Source of the DNA: M3007 sp046299435
GTDB taxonomy: Bacteria > Bacteroidota > Bacteroidia > Chitinophagales > Saprospiraceae
Assembly (NCBI GenBank): GCA_046299435.1
Contig: JBKBIC010000085.1
Span: 1 to 19,528 of the forward strand
DNA length: 19,528 bases
Reading direction: 5' to 3'
Shown piece after piece: positions 6,992-13,873 of the stretch. The position numbers and the translations under genes are program-made. The notes under the pieces are model-generated. The model was not told the DNA's origin. It saw nothing but the letters and a program-made list of their open reading frames with translations, and did no database searches. The first letter of the stretch is position 1, and each line of letters starts with the position of its first letter.

Positions 6992-7664
6992 ACAAGCGAG
7001 CGCGGCGCACCCGGTCGGCACCGACGGTGTGCTGCTCGGCGCGTGGGCCGATGTTTACGAGGCCAAAAACATCCTCGACATCGGCACGGGCACGGGCTTG
7101 GTGGCTTTGATGCTGGCCCAGCGCAATCCGGCGGCGCACATTTTGGGCGTGGAAATCCACGCGCCTTCGGCGGCCTGCGCGGCCCGGAATTTTGCCAATT
7201 CGGATTGGTCGGCGCGGCTTTCGGTGGCGGGGCAGTCCGTGCAGGATTTTGCACAAAGCGTTGATTGCCAATTTGATGCAATCGTCAGCAACCCGCCGTT
7301 TTTCTCCGAAAACGTCGTCTCGCCCGTCGCCGAACGGCAGGTGACGCGGCACATCGGCAGCCTGCCGCCCGCCGATTTGCTGACCGCCGTCCAAAAACTG
7401 CTGGCTCCGGGCGGGCGGTTCTCGGCCATTTTGCCCAAAAAAGAGGGCCAGTTCCTGTGCGAACTGGCCACCGTGCAAGGGCTTTTTTTCTCGAAAATCT
7501 TGGAAGTCCGCAGCCGAACGGGCAAACCTGTGGAGCGTGTACTGCTCGAATTCCGCCACGAACCGCCGTTTCTCGAACGCGCCGAACTGACAATTCACGC
7601 GGCGGGCGGCAGTTTTTCGGACGAGTTTCGGCGGCTGACGGGGGCGTTTTATCTGGGTTTTTGA
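6948..7664 (+). CDS. trmN6: tRNA1(Val) (adenine-37-N6)-methyltransferase TrmN6
   Basis: A 238-residue class I SAM-dependent methyltransferase. The N-terminal block FRFKRFAVEQ ... AHPVGTDGVLLGAWADV is characteristic of the YfiC/TrmN6 family. The SAM-binding motif is ILDIGTGTGLVALMLAQ, and the adenine-N6 catalytic motif NPPF stands at 115-118. Family members methylate N6 of A37 in tRNA1(Val). The length matches the E. coli enzyme closely. The ATG at 6948 lies 44 bases inside the 3' end of the upstream PLD-like gene. The N-terminus aligns with the family from this codon, so the overlap seems real and suggests co-transcription. It converges on the Uma2 gene with a 10-base gap. Confidence 0.92.
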   Translation: MADSQPFRFKRFAVEQASAAHPVGTDGVLLGAWADVYEAKNILDIGTGTGLVALMLAQRNPAAHILGVEIHAPSAACAARNFANSDWSARLSVAGQSVQDFAQSVDCQFDAIVSNPPFFSENVVSPVAERQVTRHIGSLPPADLLTAVQKLLAPGGRFSAILPKKEGQFLCELATVQGLFFSKILEVRSRTGKPVERVLLEFRHEPPFLERAELTIHAAGGSFSDEFRRLTGAFYLGF

Positions 7665-7674
7665 GCGAGCAAAA

Positions 7675-8274
7675 TCAAGCCGATTCGCCTTCCATGAAAG
7701 CGTACACTTCACGCAAAGGCAACTGAAAATCAATGGTTTGCAGGTAAATACTCGCTTCCAAACCAGAGGCGCGGGTGATTTTCCAGAGGTCGGTTTCGGG
7801 GTCGTGCAGGTAAAAAACCTCTGCGTATGGGCGTTCTTGGTCGAGCAGCAGGTACTCGCGGAACGACGGGATGGAGCAGTAGTTGTCGAACTTCCGGCCC
7901 CGGTCGTACGCCTCGGTTGACTCTGACAGCACCTCCACGATGAGCGTCGGGTTGGTCAGCACGAGCGGGTCGTTGAAAAGCCCCTCCGGTTTTTCGCAAA
8001 CGACGACCCCATCAGGGTAAACAATCCGATTGGTTGCCGGGATGTAAACTTTTTGGTCGCTCGTGAGTGTGAAGCAAGGCTTCTTTTTCTCGATGAAAAA
8101 GTTTTCCAAAGCCCGGATGATGCGTGCCGAGATCCTGTTGTGCTTGAAAGTTCCGCCCGCCATTTCGATGATTTTTCCGTTTTGAAATTCGTGTTTCACC
8201 TCGGATTTTTCCTCTCGTTCGAGGTATTCCGCGATGGAAAACAACCGTTCCTGAACTGCGATGGCTGCTGTCAT
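7675..8274 (-). CDS. Uma2 family endonuclease-like protein
   Basis: A 199-residue protein of the Uma2 (DUF820) family, which has a PD-(D/E)XK restriction-endonuclease-like fold. Visible motifs are YPDGVVV (the conserved Asp), LIVEVLSESTEAYDRGRKF (Glu and the STxxYDRGxK block) and FREYLLLDQE. Members are very abundant in cyanobacteria and some Bacteroidota; their biological role is uncertain, and no partner gene is evident. The ATG at 8274 is preferred over an upstream GTG at 8322 that overlaps the RNase R stop, because family proteins begin near here. A TACTTTCG sequence (8292-8299, minus) resembles a -7 box with one mismatch. Otherwise it could be read from the RNase R transcript, 44 bases upstream. 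Confidence 0.9.
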   Translation of the reverse strand: MTAAIAVQERLFSIAEYLEREEKSEVKHEFQNGKIIEMAGGTFKHNRISARIIRALENFFIEKKKPCFTLTSDQKVYIPATNRIVYPDGVVVCEKPEGLFNDPLVLTNPTLIVEVLSESTEAYDRGRKFDNYCSIPSFREYLLLDQERPYAEVFYLHDPETDLWKITRASGLEASIYLQTIDFQLPLREVYAFMEGESA

Positions 8275-8318
8275 TTTTGAAAAATTTTGAGCGAAAGTAA
8301 ACGGGTTCTGAATAAAAA

Positions 8319-10652
8319 TCACTCCTGCAATTCCAGCTCAATCTGCCGCTTCTGCAAGTCCACGCCGACCACGCGCACCTGCACCCAGTCGCCCATCTTG
8401 AACACGCGGCCCCAGCGCAAGCCCTTGGCCGAGAGATTGCCGTTTTGGAGGATATAGGTGTCGGCCAAATCGCGGAAAGCCACCATGCCTTCGGCTTTCG
8501 AGCCGGGCAACTCGACGAACATCCCACGCTCCACCATGCCTGTGACGATGCCCGTAAACACTTGACCCAGTTGACGTTGCGTGAGTTCGGCCTGTTTGTA
8601 TTTGACCGATTCGCGCTCCGCGTCGGCGGCTTTTTTCTCTTGGTTGCTGATGTGCTTGCACTGTTCTTCGAGTTTGGATTTGTCAATCCGAAGGGTGCGG
8701 CCATCCAAGTTTCCTTCCAAAATGCGGTGCGACAGCACGTCCGAGTAGCGTCGAATCGGCGAGGTGAAGTGCGTGTAGTGCGTGAACCCCAGGCCGTAGT
8801 GCCCGATGTTTTGGGTCGAGTACACGGCCTTTGCCATCGTGCGGATGGCGAGTGGCTCGAGGAGTTTCAGGCGTTCGTCTTTTTGGGTGGCTTTCATCAG
8901 GCCGTTGTAGGCTTGGGCGATTTGTTTGGGCGTGTCAATCTGCATTTTGTAGCCCAGTTCAGCGGCAAAACGGGCGAACTCGGCCACTTTTTCCATGTCC
9001 GGCAAATCGTGGACGCGATAGACGAACGGGATTTCCTGTGCGGCTTTTGCCTTTTGGTCAATGAACAGCGCGACCTCTTTGTTGGCCAGCAACATGAAAT
9101 CCTCGATGAGCAGGTGTGCGTCTTTGCGCTCTTTCACGAAGGCTTCGATGGGCGTGCCGTCGAGTGCCAAGCGGAACCTAACTTCCTCCGTTTCAAAGCC
9201 AATCGCGCCGTTGCGCTCGCGCTCCTTCCGCATTTTTTTGGCGATGCGGTTCAGCGATTTCAAGGCCCAATCGAGTTGCGGGAAAATTTCCAGCCCGGCC
9301 ACCGACTCGGCGGGCTTGCCTTCGAGCACGGTCTGGGCTTCCTCGTAGCTGAATCGCTTGGCCGAATGGATGACCGTTTTGCCGAACCAGCGCGACACGA
9401 TTTTGTCCTTTTGGTCAAAAACAAAGACCGCCGAAAACGTCAGCCTGTCCTCGTGGGGCACCAGCGAGCAAAGGTTGTTCGAGAGTTTTTCGGGCAGCAT
9501 CGGCGACACGCGGTCAACCAAATAGACGCTCGTACTGCGCTTGAACGCCTCTTTGTCGAGCGGTGTGCCGGGTTTCAGGTAGTGTGTCACGTCGGCGATG
9601 TGGACTCCGATTTCGAGTTTGCCGTCGTCCAACTGCTTGATACTCAGCGCGTCGTCAAAATCTTTCGCGTCCTCCGGGTCAATCGTGAACGTCAATGTAT
9701 CACGAAAATCCCGGCGGCGGGCGGTCTCTTGCGGGCTGATGTCGAGCGGAATCGCGGCGGCCTCGGCCAGTGCTTCGGGCGTGTGTTCAAGGTCGAAACC
9801 CTGATTGATGAGGATTTTTTTCATCTCAAAATCGTGGCCGCCGACTGCGCCCAGCACCTGCGTCACCTTGCCAAGCGGTACGCGACCTGTGCCCTGCTGC
9901 CAATCGGTCACGCGCACCACCACTTTGTCGCCGTCGCGGGCATCGGCGCAATCTTCGAGCGGCACATAAATATCAATCGGCATCAGCGGGTTGTCGGGCA
10001 AAAACAGGGCGTATTTGCGGCTTTTTCGGATGGTTCCGAGAAAATGCTCGGTGGCCCGCTGCACGATTTCCACCACTTGGCCTTCGGGCTTGCGCTCCGG
10101 TTCGCCGCGTCGGCGGGGGCGTTTCGGGAAGAGCTGCACCCGCACCGTGTCGCCGTTCAATGCGCCGCCCATGTGCTTGATGCCGATGAAAACATCGGTG
10201 TCCAACGCATCGGTCACGAGGTAGCCCGCGCCCGTGCGTGTCATGTCCATGCGACCTTCGTACAGTTTTGAGTTTTGGGTTTTGGGTTTCGAGTGTCGTG
10301 TCTCGTGTTTGGTGTTTGGTGTTTCGTGCTTGGTGTTTCGCAAAGATTTGGGGGCCTTTTCTTTTTTGCCAACCGACTGGTTTTCAACGGGTTCTATCGC
10401 ATCCTCGACGGTCAAGCGGCCAAGTGCCACGCCGTACTTGCCTTCTCCGAAATCCAACACGGAGCCTGCCTGCACGAGTTGGCGCAGGGCGTGCTCGGCG
10501 GAGTCCTTGCTGTTTTCGACCTGTAAATGCTGGGTGATTTGTCCGGCGGTGTACCGTTTTTTCGGGTGGGCGAGCAGGAAACGGAGGGCTTGGATTTGGA
10601 GTTCTTGGGCGGTCAATCGTTTGCCGCCTTTCTTCTTTTTCTTGTCTGACAT
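8319..10652 (-). CDS. rnr: Ribonuclease R (RNB/VacB family 3'-5' exoribonuclease)
   Basis: A 777-residue processive exoribonuclease that degrades structured RNA from the 3' end. Order of domains: a lysine-rich start and winged-helix region (about 13-75), cold-shock domains (about 130-290), the RNB catalytic domain with DPEDAKDFDDA at 325-335 and HIADVTHYLKPG, then a C-terminal S1 domain (about 690-777, GQVFTGIVTGMVERGMFVEL). The aspartates that bind metal are present. ATG 10652 is chosen because the next upstream in-frame start would translate an intergenic hairpin. Residues about 105-130 are a lysine/asparagine/threonine-rich insert (NTKHETPNTKHETRHSK...) encoded by a low-complexity DNA repeat, lying between the winged helix and the first cold-shock domain. 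It is probably co-transcribed with Uma2 downstream. Confidence 0.95.
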   Translation of the reverse strand: MSDKKKKKGGKRLTAQELQIQALRFLLAHPKKRYTAGQITQHLQVENSKDSAEHALRQLVQAGSVLDFGEGKYGVALGRLTVEDAIEPVENQSVGKKEKAPKSLRNTKHETPNTKHETRHSKPKTQNSKLYEGRMDMTRTGAGYLVTDALDTDVFIGIKHMGGALNGDTVRVQLFPKRPRRRGEPERKPEGQVVEIVQRATEHFLGTIRKSRKYALFLPDNPLMPIDIYVPLEDCADARDGDKVVVRVTDWQQGTGRVPLGKVTQVLGAVGGHDFEMKKILINQGFDLEHTPEALAEAAAIPLDISPQETARRRDFRDTLTFTIDPEDAKDFDDALSIKQLDDGKLEIGVHIADVTHYLKPGTPLDKEAFKRSTSVYLVDRVSPMLPEKLSNNLCSLVPHEDRLTFSAVFVFDQKDKIVSRWFGKTVIHSAKRFSYEEAQTVLEGKPAESVAGLEIFPQLDWALKSLNRIAKKMRKERERNGAIGFETEEVRFRLALDGTPIEAFVKERKDAHLLIEDFMLLANKEVALFIDQKAKAAQEIPFVYRVHDLPDMEKVAEFARFAAELGYKMQIDTPKQIAQAYNGLMKATQKDERLKLLEPLAIRTMAKAVYSTQNIGHYGLGFTHYTHFTSPIRRYSDVLSHRILEGNLDGRTLRIDKSKLEEQCKHISNQEKKAADAERESVKYKQAELTQRQLGQVFTGIVTGMVERGMFVELPGSKAEGMVAFRDLADTYILQNGNLSAKGLRWGRVFKMGDWVQVRVVGVDLQKRQIELELQE
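10265..10340 (-). repeat. Low-complexity word repeat inside the RNase R gene
   Basis: About 76 bases of degenerate repeats lie inside the reading frame. On the coding strand, words such as AAACACCAA(A/G)CACGA recur two to three times, then pass into AAACCCAAAACCC-type words. They are translated in frame as residues about 105-130 (NTKHET twice, then SKPKTQNSKL). The composition is unlike the rest of the gene and like the intergenic repeats. I see no large inverted copy here. Confidence 0.88.
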
Positions 10653-10718
10653 TAAAAAAATGTGGTTTTGGGTGAAAAAATAGGGTGTTCGGTTTCTGAA
10701 ATCGAGCCTGTCTGCGAA

Positions 10719-10737
10719 TGGAAAACCGGATTTTCCA
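10719..10737. repeat. Small perfect hairpin in the RNase R leader
   Basis: TGGAAAA (10719-10725) pairs with TTTTCCA (10731-10737) around a 5-base loop. It lies about 70 bases upstream of the RNase R start, in the leader if the message begins further upstream. It could be chance; no function is assigned. Confidence 0.45.
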
Positions 10738-10746
10738 CGAAAAGTT

Positions 10747-10806
10747 CTCTGTGCGCTCCGTGCCTCTGTGTTTGAAATTGAACACAGGGGCACGAAGCGC
10801 GCAGAG
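10747..10806. terminator. Long inverted repeat after the DUF7009-like gene
   Basis: Two 27-base arms (10747-10773 and 10780-10806) are complementary at 23 of 27 positions around a 6-base loop. The four differences are all C/T transitions. The arms contain the related words CTCTGTG, CTCCGTG and CTCTGTG. The element begins 4 bases after the stop of the minus-strand gene at 10811, and on that strand is followed by AACTTTTCG, so it may be a factor-independent terminator with a weak T-tract, lying upstream of RNase R. Confidence 0.82.
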
Positions 10807-10810
10807 AGGT

Positions 10811-11194
10811 TCAGCACACGGCTGGCTTTTCGGCGGCCAGTTCCGCGAAAAAATCCGACTTGTCCTCGCCGGGGCGGTCTTTGCACGGGAAGTCTTTTTC
10901 GATGAGGACGTGCAGGCGTTGGTCGCGGTCAATCGGTTGGGAAAATTCGATGCCAACTTGCTCAGAATCAATCCATTGCATCGCCATTTCGAGCGGCAAA
11001 GCCACCGCAACGTGGCTGCCGTAGCCGGTCGCCCGTGCGGTTTCGGCGGCGGTGTCAATCCACAGTTCCCACGAAAAGCCGAGGCCAGTCTGGAAAAACA
11101 CTTCGGTTCGGACGCTGTCGCCAGCGCGGAGTTGGGACAGTTCGCTTTTTCGGAGGCGGAACCGGATGCTGTTGTTTTCGCAACGAATTTTCAT
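10811..11194 (-). CDS. DUF7009-like small protein
   Basis: A 127-residue soluble protein with no signal peptide or membrane segment. The opening MKIRCENNSIRFRLRKSELSQL is the pattern I associate with the DUF7009 family of Bacteroidota (a short beta-rich start MKIRxxxNSIRxRL). I know of no experimentally defined function. The middle (GLGFSWELWIDTAAETARATG) and the C-terminal IEFSQPIDRDQRLHVLIEKDFPCKDRPGED are probably beta strands followed by a loop ending in a cysteine pair region (C at about 105 and the last residue, 127). It is divergent from fdhD, with which it shares a 168-base upstream region. A link to molybdenum cofactor enzymes is possible from position only. Confidence 0.78.
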   Translation of the reverse strand: MKIRCENNSIRFRLRKSELSQLRAGDSVRTEVFFQTGLGFSWELWIDTAAETARATGYGSHVAVALPLEMAMQWIDSEQVGIEFSQPIDRDQRLHVLIEKDFPCKDRPGEDKSDFFAELAAEKPAVC

Positions 11195-11221
11195 AGTTGA
11201 GCAGGTGAGATAGGATTGTCG

Positions 11222-11325
11222 AACGGATGAAACGGATGGGGCGGATTTGAACTGATTTTTTGAAAATTATCCGGTTCAATCTGTCCTGCCAAAGGCATCC
11301 CTTCGGGAAATCCGTTTCATCCGTT
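11222..11325. repeat. Inverted repeat in the divergent DUF7009/fdhD gap
   Basis: AACGGATGAAACGGAT at 11222-11237 is perfectly complementary to 11310-11325. Inside lies a second, imperfect pairing between GGATTTGAACTGAT (from 11243) and ATCCGGTTCAAT (11269-11280). The word CGGAT occurs directly repeated in the left arm. Unlike most sites in this window it lies between divergent genes, so it would be in a leader or an operator region rather than a 3' end. Confidence 0.82.
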
Positions 11326-11362
11326 TTTCCGTCCTACCTTGTTTTGCCACAAAAATAGTCCG

Positions 11363-12178
11363 ATGAAAATTACCACTGTCCAAATCCACAAAATCACCGC
11401 CGACGGCTCGGCAACGATGCCCGACCAACTCGTGCGCGAGGAACCGCTGGAAATCCTGCTCGGCACGGGCGCGGGTGCAGCGCACCGCCGCGAATCGCTG
11501 GCCGTGACCATGCGAACGCCGGGCGACGACTTCGAACTGGCCGCCGGGTTCCTGTTCACTGAGGGCATCGTGGCGGATGCAGGCGACATCGTGAGCATCC
11601 GGTTCGTGGACGAGAACCGGGTACTGGTGGATTTGCGCCCGACGCTTTCGATTGATTTTCAGCAGTTTAAGCGAAATTTCTACGCTACGTCGAGCTGCGG
11701 CGTGTGCGGCAAAGCCTCGCTGGACGCGGTGCAAACCGTCGCTTGTTTCCGACCAATCCCCGGCGAGCCGAAGGTTTTGCGGGCGGTCATTTTCGGTTTG
11801 CCCGAAAAATTGCGGGCGGCACAGGCGGCGTTCGAGGCCACCGGAGGGCTGCACGCGGCGGGGCTTTTTGATGAAAACGGTCGCTTGGTTTTGCTGCGCG
11901 AGGACGTGGGCCGCCACAACGCGGTGGACAAAGTCATCGGCGCGGCCTTGCGCGGCGGGCTTTCTATGCCATTGAGCCGATATATTTTGCTCGTGAGCGG
12001 GCGGGCGGGCTTCGAGCTGGTGCAAAAAGCGAGCATGGCGGGCATCCCTATTTTGGCGGCGGTGGGCGCACCTTCGAGCCTTTCAGTGGAACTGGCCGAG
12101 GCAAGCGGGATGACGCTCGTGGGTTTCCTGCGCGGGGCCAAATGCAATGTGTACGCCGGGGCGGGGCGGGTGATTTGA
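11363..12178 (+). CDS. fdhD: FdhD, formate dehydrogenase accessory sulfurtransferase
   Basis: A 271-residue cytoplasmic protein that, in E. coli, transfers sulfur from IscS to the molybdenum cofactor of formate dehydrogenase. Family marks are the N-terminal EEPLEILLG, MRTPGDDFELAAGFLFTEGI, the catalytic CxxC in SSCGVCGKAS with Cys112 and Cys115, the REDVGRHNAVDKVIG block and SGRAGFELVQKASMAGIPIL. All key residues are present, and the length fits. ATG 11363 is chosen over an in-frame start at 11339 because it gives the usual N-terminus. No formate dehydrogenase subunit gene is in the window, so its client enzyme must be encoded elsewhere. The stop is followed directly by a 30-base palindrome shared with the convergent acyl-CoA dehydrogenase gene. 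Confidence 0.95.
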   Translation: MKITTVQIHKITADGSATMPDQLVREEPLEILLGTGAGAAHRRESLAVTMRTPGDDFELAAGFLFTEGIVADAGDIVSIRFVDENRVLVDLRPTLSIDFQQFKRNFYATSSCGVCGKASLDAVQTVACFRPIPGEPKVLRAVIFGLPEKLRAAQAAFEATGGLHAAGLFDENGRLVLLREDVGRHNAVDKVIGAALRGGLSMPLSRYILLVSGRAGFELVQKASMAGIPILAAVGAPSSLSVELAEASGMTLVGFLRGAKCNVYAGAGRVI

Positions 12179-12247
12179 GTTGAAAAGAGGAGGGGTTGAA
12201 AAGTTGAACTGGCTTGATTCAACTTTTCAACCCCTCCTCTTTTCAAC
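12179..12247. terminator. Perfect 30-bp palindrome, probable bidirectional terminator
   Basis: Bases 12179-12208 are exactly complementary to 12218-12247, with a 9-base loop. Each arm contains the word GGTTGAAAAG or close copies of it twice in direct orientation. It starts one base after the fdhD stop and contains the stop codon (12243-12245) of the convergent acyl-CoA dehydrogenase gene; another near copy of the word lies inside that gene's last codons. There is no long T-tract on either strand. Confidence 0.92.
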
Positions 12248-13391
12248 CTTTCAACGCTTCCCGCGAAATGACCAGTTTCTGGATTTCGGAAGTGCCTTCG
12301 CCGATGGTGCAGAGCTTGGAGTCGCGGTAGAATTTCTCGACCGGAAAATCCTTCGTGTAGCCGTAGCCGCCGAAGATTTGCACGGCATCGGTGGAGACCT
12401 CCACTGAAATTTCGGAGGCGTAATACTTGGCCATCGCCGCCTGTTTCGTGCATTTCAGGCCGCGATTTTTGAGGTCGCCTGCTTGGCGGGTGAGCAGTTC
12501 GGCGGCCTCGATTTTGGTGGCCATGTCGGCCAATTTGAACGCGATGCCCTGAAAATGGGCAATCGGCTGGCCGAATTGCTGGCGTTCTTTGGCGTATTTG
12601 ACCGAGGCTTCGTAGGCTCCTTTGGCGATGCCGAGCGCGAGCGACGCAATGGAAATGCGGCCGCCGTCGAGGATTTTCATAGCTTGAATGAAGCCGTCGC
12701 CTTCGTTGCCGAGCACTTGCGACTTGTGGATGCGGCAGTTGTCGAAAATCAATTCCGCCGTTTCGCTGGCCCGCATGCCGAGTTTGTTCTCTTTTTTGCC
12801 CGCCATGAAGCCCGGTGTGCCGCGCTCGATGACAAAGGCAGTCATGCCCCGGCTGTCCAGCAGCTCGCCCGTGCGGGCGATGACCACCGCGACATGGCCG
12901 CTTTTGCCGTGCGTAATCCACGATTTGGAGCCGTTCAGCACGAAGTAGTCGCCGTCGCGCTCGGCCACGCATTTCATCCGCATCGCATCGCTGCCGGTGT
13001 TCGGCTCGGTCAGGCCCCACGCGCCAATCCACTCGCCGGAGGCCAGCAGCGGCAGGTATTTTTGCTTCTGCTCTTCGTTGCCGAACGACAGGATGTGGTT
13101 GGTACACAGCGAGTTATGCGCCGCAACCGACAGCCCGATGGAGCCACAGACCTTCGCAATTTCTTCGATGATGGTCGTGTATTCTTGGTAGCCCAAGCCC
13201 GCGCCGCCGTACTCCTCCGGCACGAGCACACCGAGAAAACCGTATTGGCCCATTTGATGGAACATTTCCATCGGGAAGTGCTGTGCCTCGTCCCATTCCA
13301 TGACGTAGGGACGAATGTGGGTTTCGGCGAAATCGCGGGCACTTTCGCGGATAAGTTGAAGATTGTCAGTGAGTTCTGCGGTGGCAGTCAT
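12243..13391 (-). CDS. Acyl-CoA dehydrogenase
   Basis: A 382-residue FAD enzyme that introduces the alpha-beta double bond into acyl-CoA and passes electrons to ETF. It has the classical layout: an N-terminal helical domain, the signature GAWGLTEPNTGSDA (flavin/substrate region), the beta domain (FVLNGSKSWITHG), and the C-terminal helical domain with RQQFGQPIAHFQGI and the second signature QIFGGYGYTKDFPVEKFYRD. The likely catalytic base is Glu365 in GEGTSEIQ, the position used by short- and medium-chain enzymes. The chain-length preference cannot be read here; butyryl-type is a reasonable guess. ATG 13391 gives the standard N-terminus; an in-frame upstream extension to 13580 is rejected. A -7 box lies about 100 bases upstream. 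Confidence 0.95.
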   Translation of the reverse strand: MTATAELTDNLQLIRESARDFAETHIRPYVMEWDEAQHFPMEMFHQMGQYGFLGVLVPEEYGGAGLGYQEYTTIIEEIAKVCGSIGLSVAAHNSLCTNHILSFGNEEQKQKYLPLLASGEWIGAWGLTEPNTGSDAMRMKCVAERDGDYFVLNGSKSWITHGKSGHVAVVIARTGELLDSRGMTAFVIERGTPGFMAGKKENKLGMRASETAELIFDNCRIHKSQVLGNEGDGFIQAMKILDGGRISIASLALGIAKGAYEASVKYAKERQQFGQPIAHFQGIAFKLADMATKIEAAELLTRQAGDLKNRGLKCTKQAAMAKYYASEISVEVSTDAVQIFGGYGYTKDFPVEKFYRDSKLCTIGEGTSEIQKLVISREALKG

Positions 13392-13464
13392 GATTTGAGT
13401 GGTGGGATGACAGGCGTGGGTGCCCGCTTTTTGGTTAGGCGAAAATTTGAATTTGACAGATGCA

Positions 13465-13479
13465 GCCTGCCAAACAGGC
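13465..13479. repeat. Short hairpin in the acyl-CoA dehydrogenase leader
   Basis: GCCTG (13465-13469) pairs with CAGGC (13475-13479) around 5 bases. It lies between the -7 box at 13493-13500 and the ATG at 13391 on the minus strand. The stem is short and may be chance. Confidence 0.35.
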
Positions 13480-13492
13480 GCATTTTGAACCG

Positions 13493-13500
13493 CAAAAGTA
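13493..13500 (-). promoter_or_regulatory. Bacteroidota-type -7 box upstream of acyl-CoA dehydrogenase
   Basis: The minus strand reads TACTTTTG, an exact TAnnTTTG match followed by CGG, as at bamD. It predicts a leader of about 95 bases for the acyl-CoA dehydrogenase gene. No good -33 box is seen. Confidence 0.55.
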
Positions 13501-13580
13501 GATAAAGGTTTCGTCGGAACGTGTGTTTGGGGCGGTTGGTTTGGGGGGTAAATAGCAATTCGTGTCGGACTAAACCACAT

Positions 13581-13588
13581 TACATTTG
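13581..13588 (+). promoter_or_regulatory. Bacteroidota-type -7 box upstream of the DUF433 gene
   Basis: TACATTTG matches TAnnTTTG exactly and ends 12 bases before the ATG at 13601, so the leader would be only a few bases. The 10-base sequence TACATTTGCC occurs again at 13844, before the next gene. Confidence 0.55.
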
Positions 13589-13600
13589 CCCATAAAACAC

Positions 13601-13813
13601 ATGGAATTTATGACTGCTTGGCGCGAACACATCTCTATCAATCCAGAAATCCGGTTTGGAAAGCCATGTATCAAAGGCACCCGAATCACAGTACAGGACA
13701 TCCTCGGCTGGCTGGCCGCTGAAATGTCTTTCGAGGAAATCATGGAGGATTTCCCGGAGATCTCGAAAGCCGATATCCTTGCGGCACTCGCTTTCGCCGA
13801 CCGCAGCGCGTGA
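13601..13813 (+). CDS. DUF433 domain protein (VapB-like antitoxin family)
   Basis: A 70-residue protein from ATG 13601 (an ATG at 13610 is equally possible; a TTG at 13586 lies in the promoter box). The DUF433 core is clear: ISINPEIRFGKPCIKGTRITVQDIL, then a helix-turn-helix-like WLAAEMSFEEIMEDFPEISKADILAALAFA. DUF433 proteins have a winged-helix-like fold and often pair with a downstream PIN-like/DUF5615 toxin as antitoxin and DNA-binding repressor. Here only about 60 bases separate the stop from the next, unrelated gene, and no toxin frame fits, so it is an orphan. The TACATTTG -7 box lies just upstream. Confidence 0.88.
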   Translation: MEFMTAWREHISINPEIRFGKPCIKGTRITVQDILGWLAAEMSFEEIMEDFPEISKADILAALAFADRSA

Positions 13814-13843
13814 AGTCTGGCCGCCCGTCTTCCAAGTCCGCAC

Positions 13844-13851
13844 TACATTTG
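13844..13851 (+). promoter_or_regulatory. Bacteroidota-type -7 box upstream of the TMTC-like gene
   Basis: TACATTTG matches TAnnTTTG exactly, 22 bases before the ATG at 13874. It sits between DUF433 and the membrane/TPR gene and suggests that the latter has its own promoter. No -33 box at good spacing. Confidence 0.5.
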
Positions 13852-13873
13852 CCGACAATTTTCCCGACCACGC

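Noticed and set aside
8445..10271. A 608-residue open frame on the plus strand opposite RNase R
   Set aside because: It is antisense to a clear RNase R gene and has no recognisable motif. Long antisense frames are expected in GC-rich DNA with this codon use.
10653..10886. N-terminal extension of RNase R upstream of ATG 10652
   Set aside because: It would translate the intergenic hairpin at 10747-10806 and has no family similarity.
11309..11362. TACCTTGT before fdhD as a -7 box
   Set aside because: It fails the TTTG part of the consensus and overlaps no supporting -33 box.
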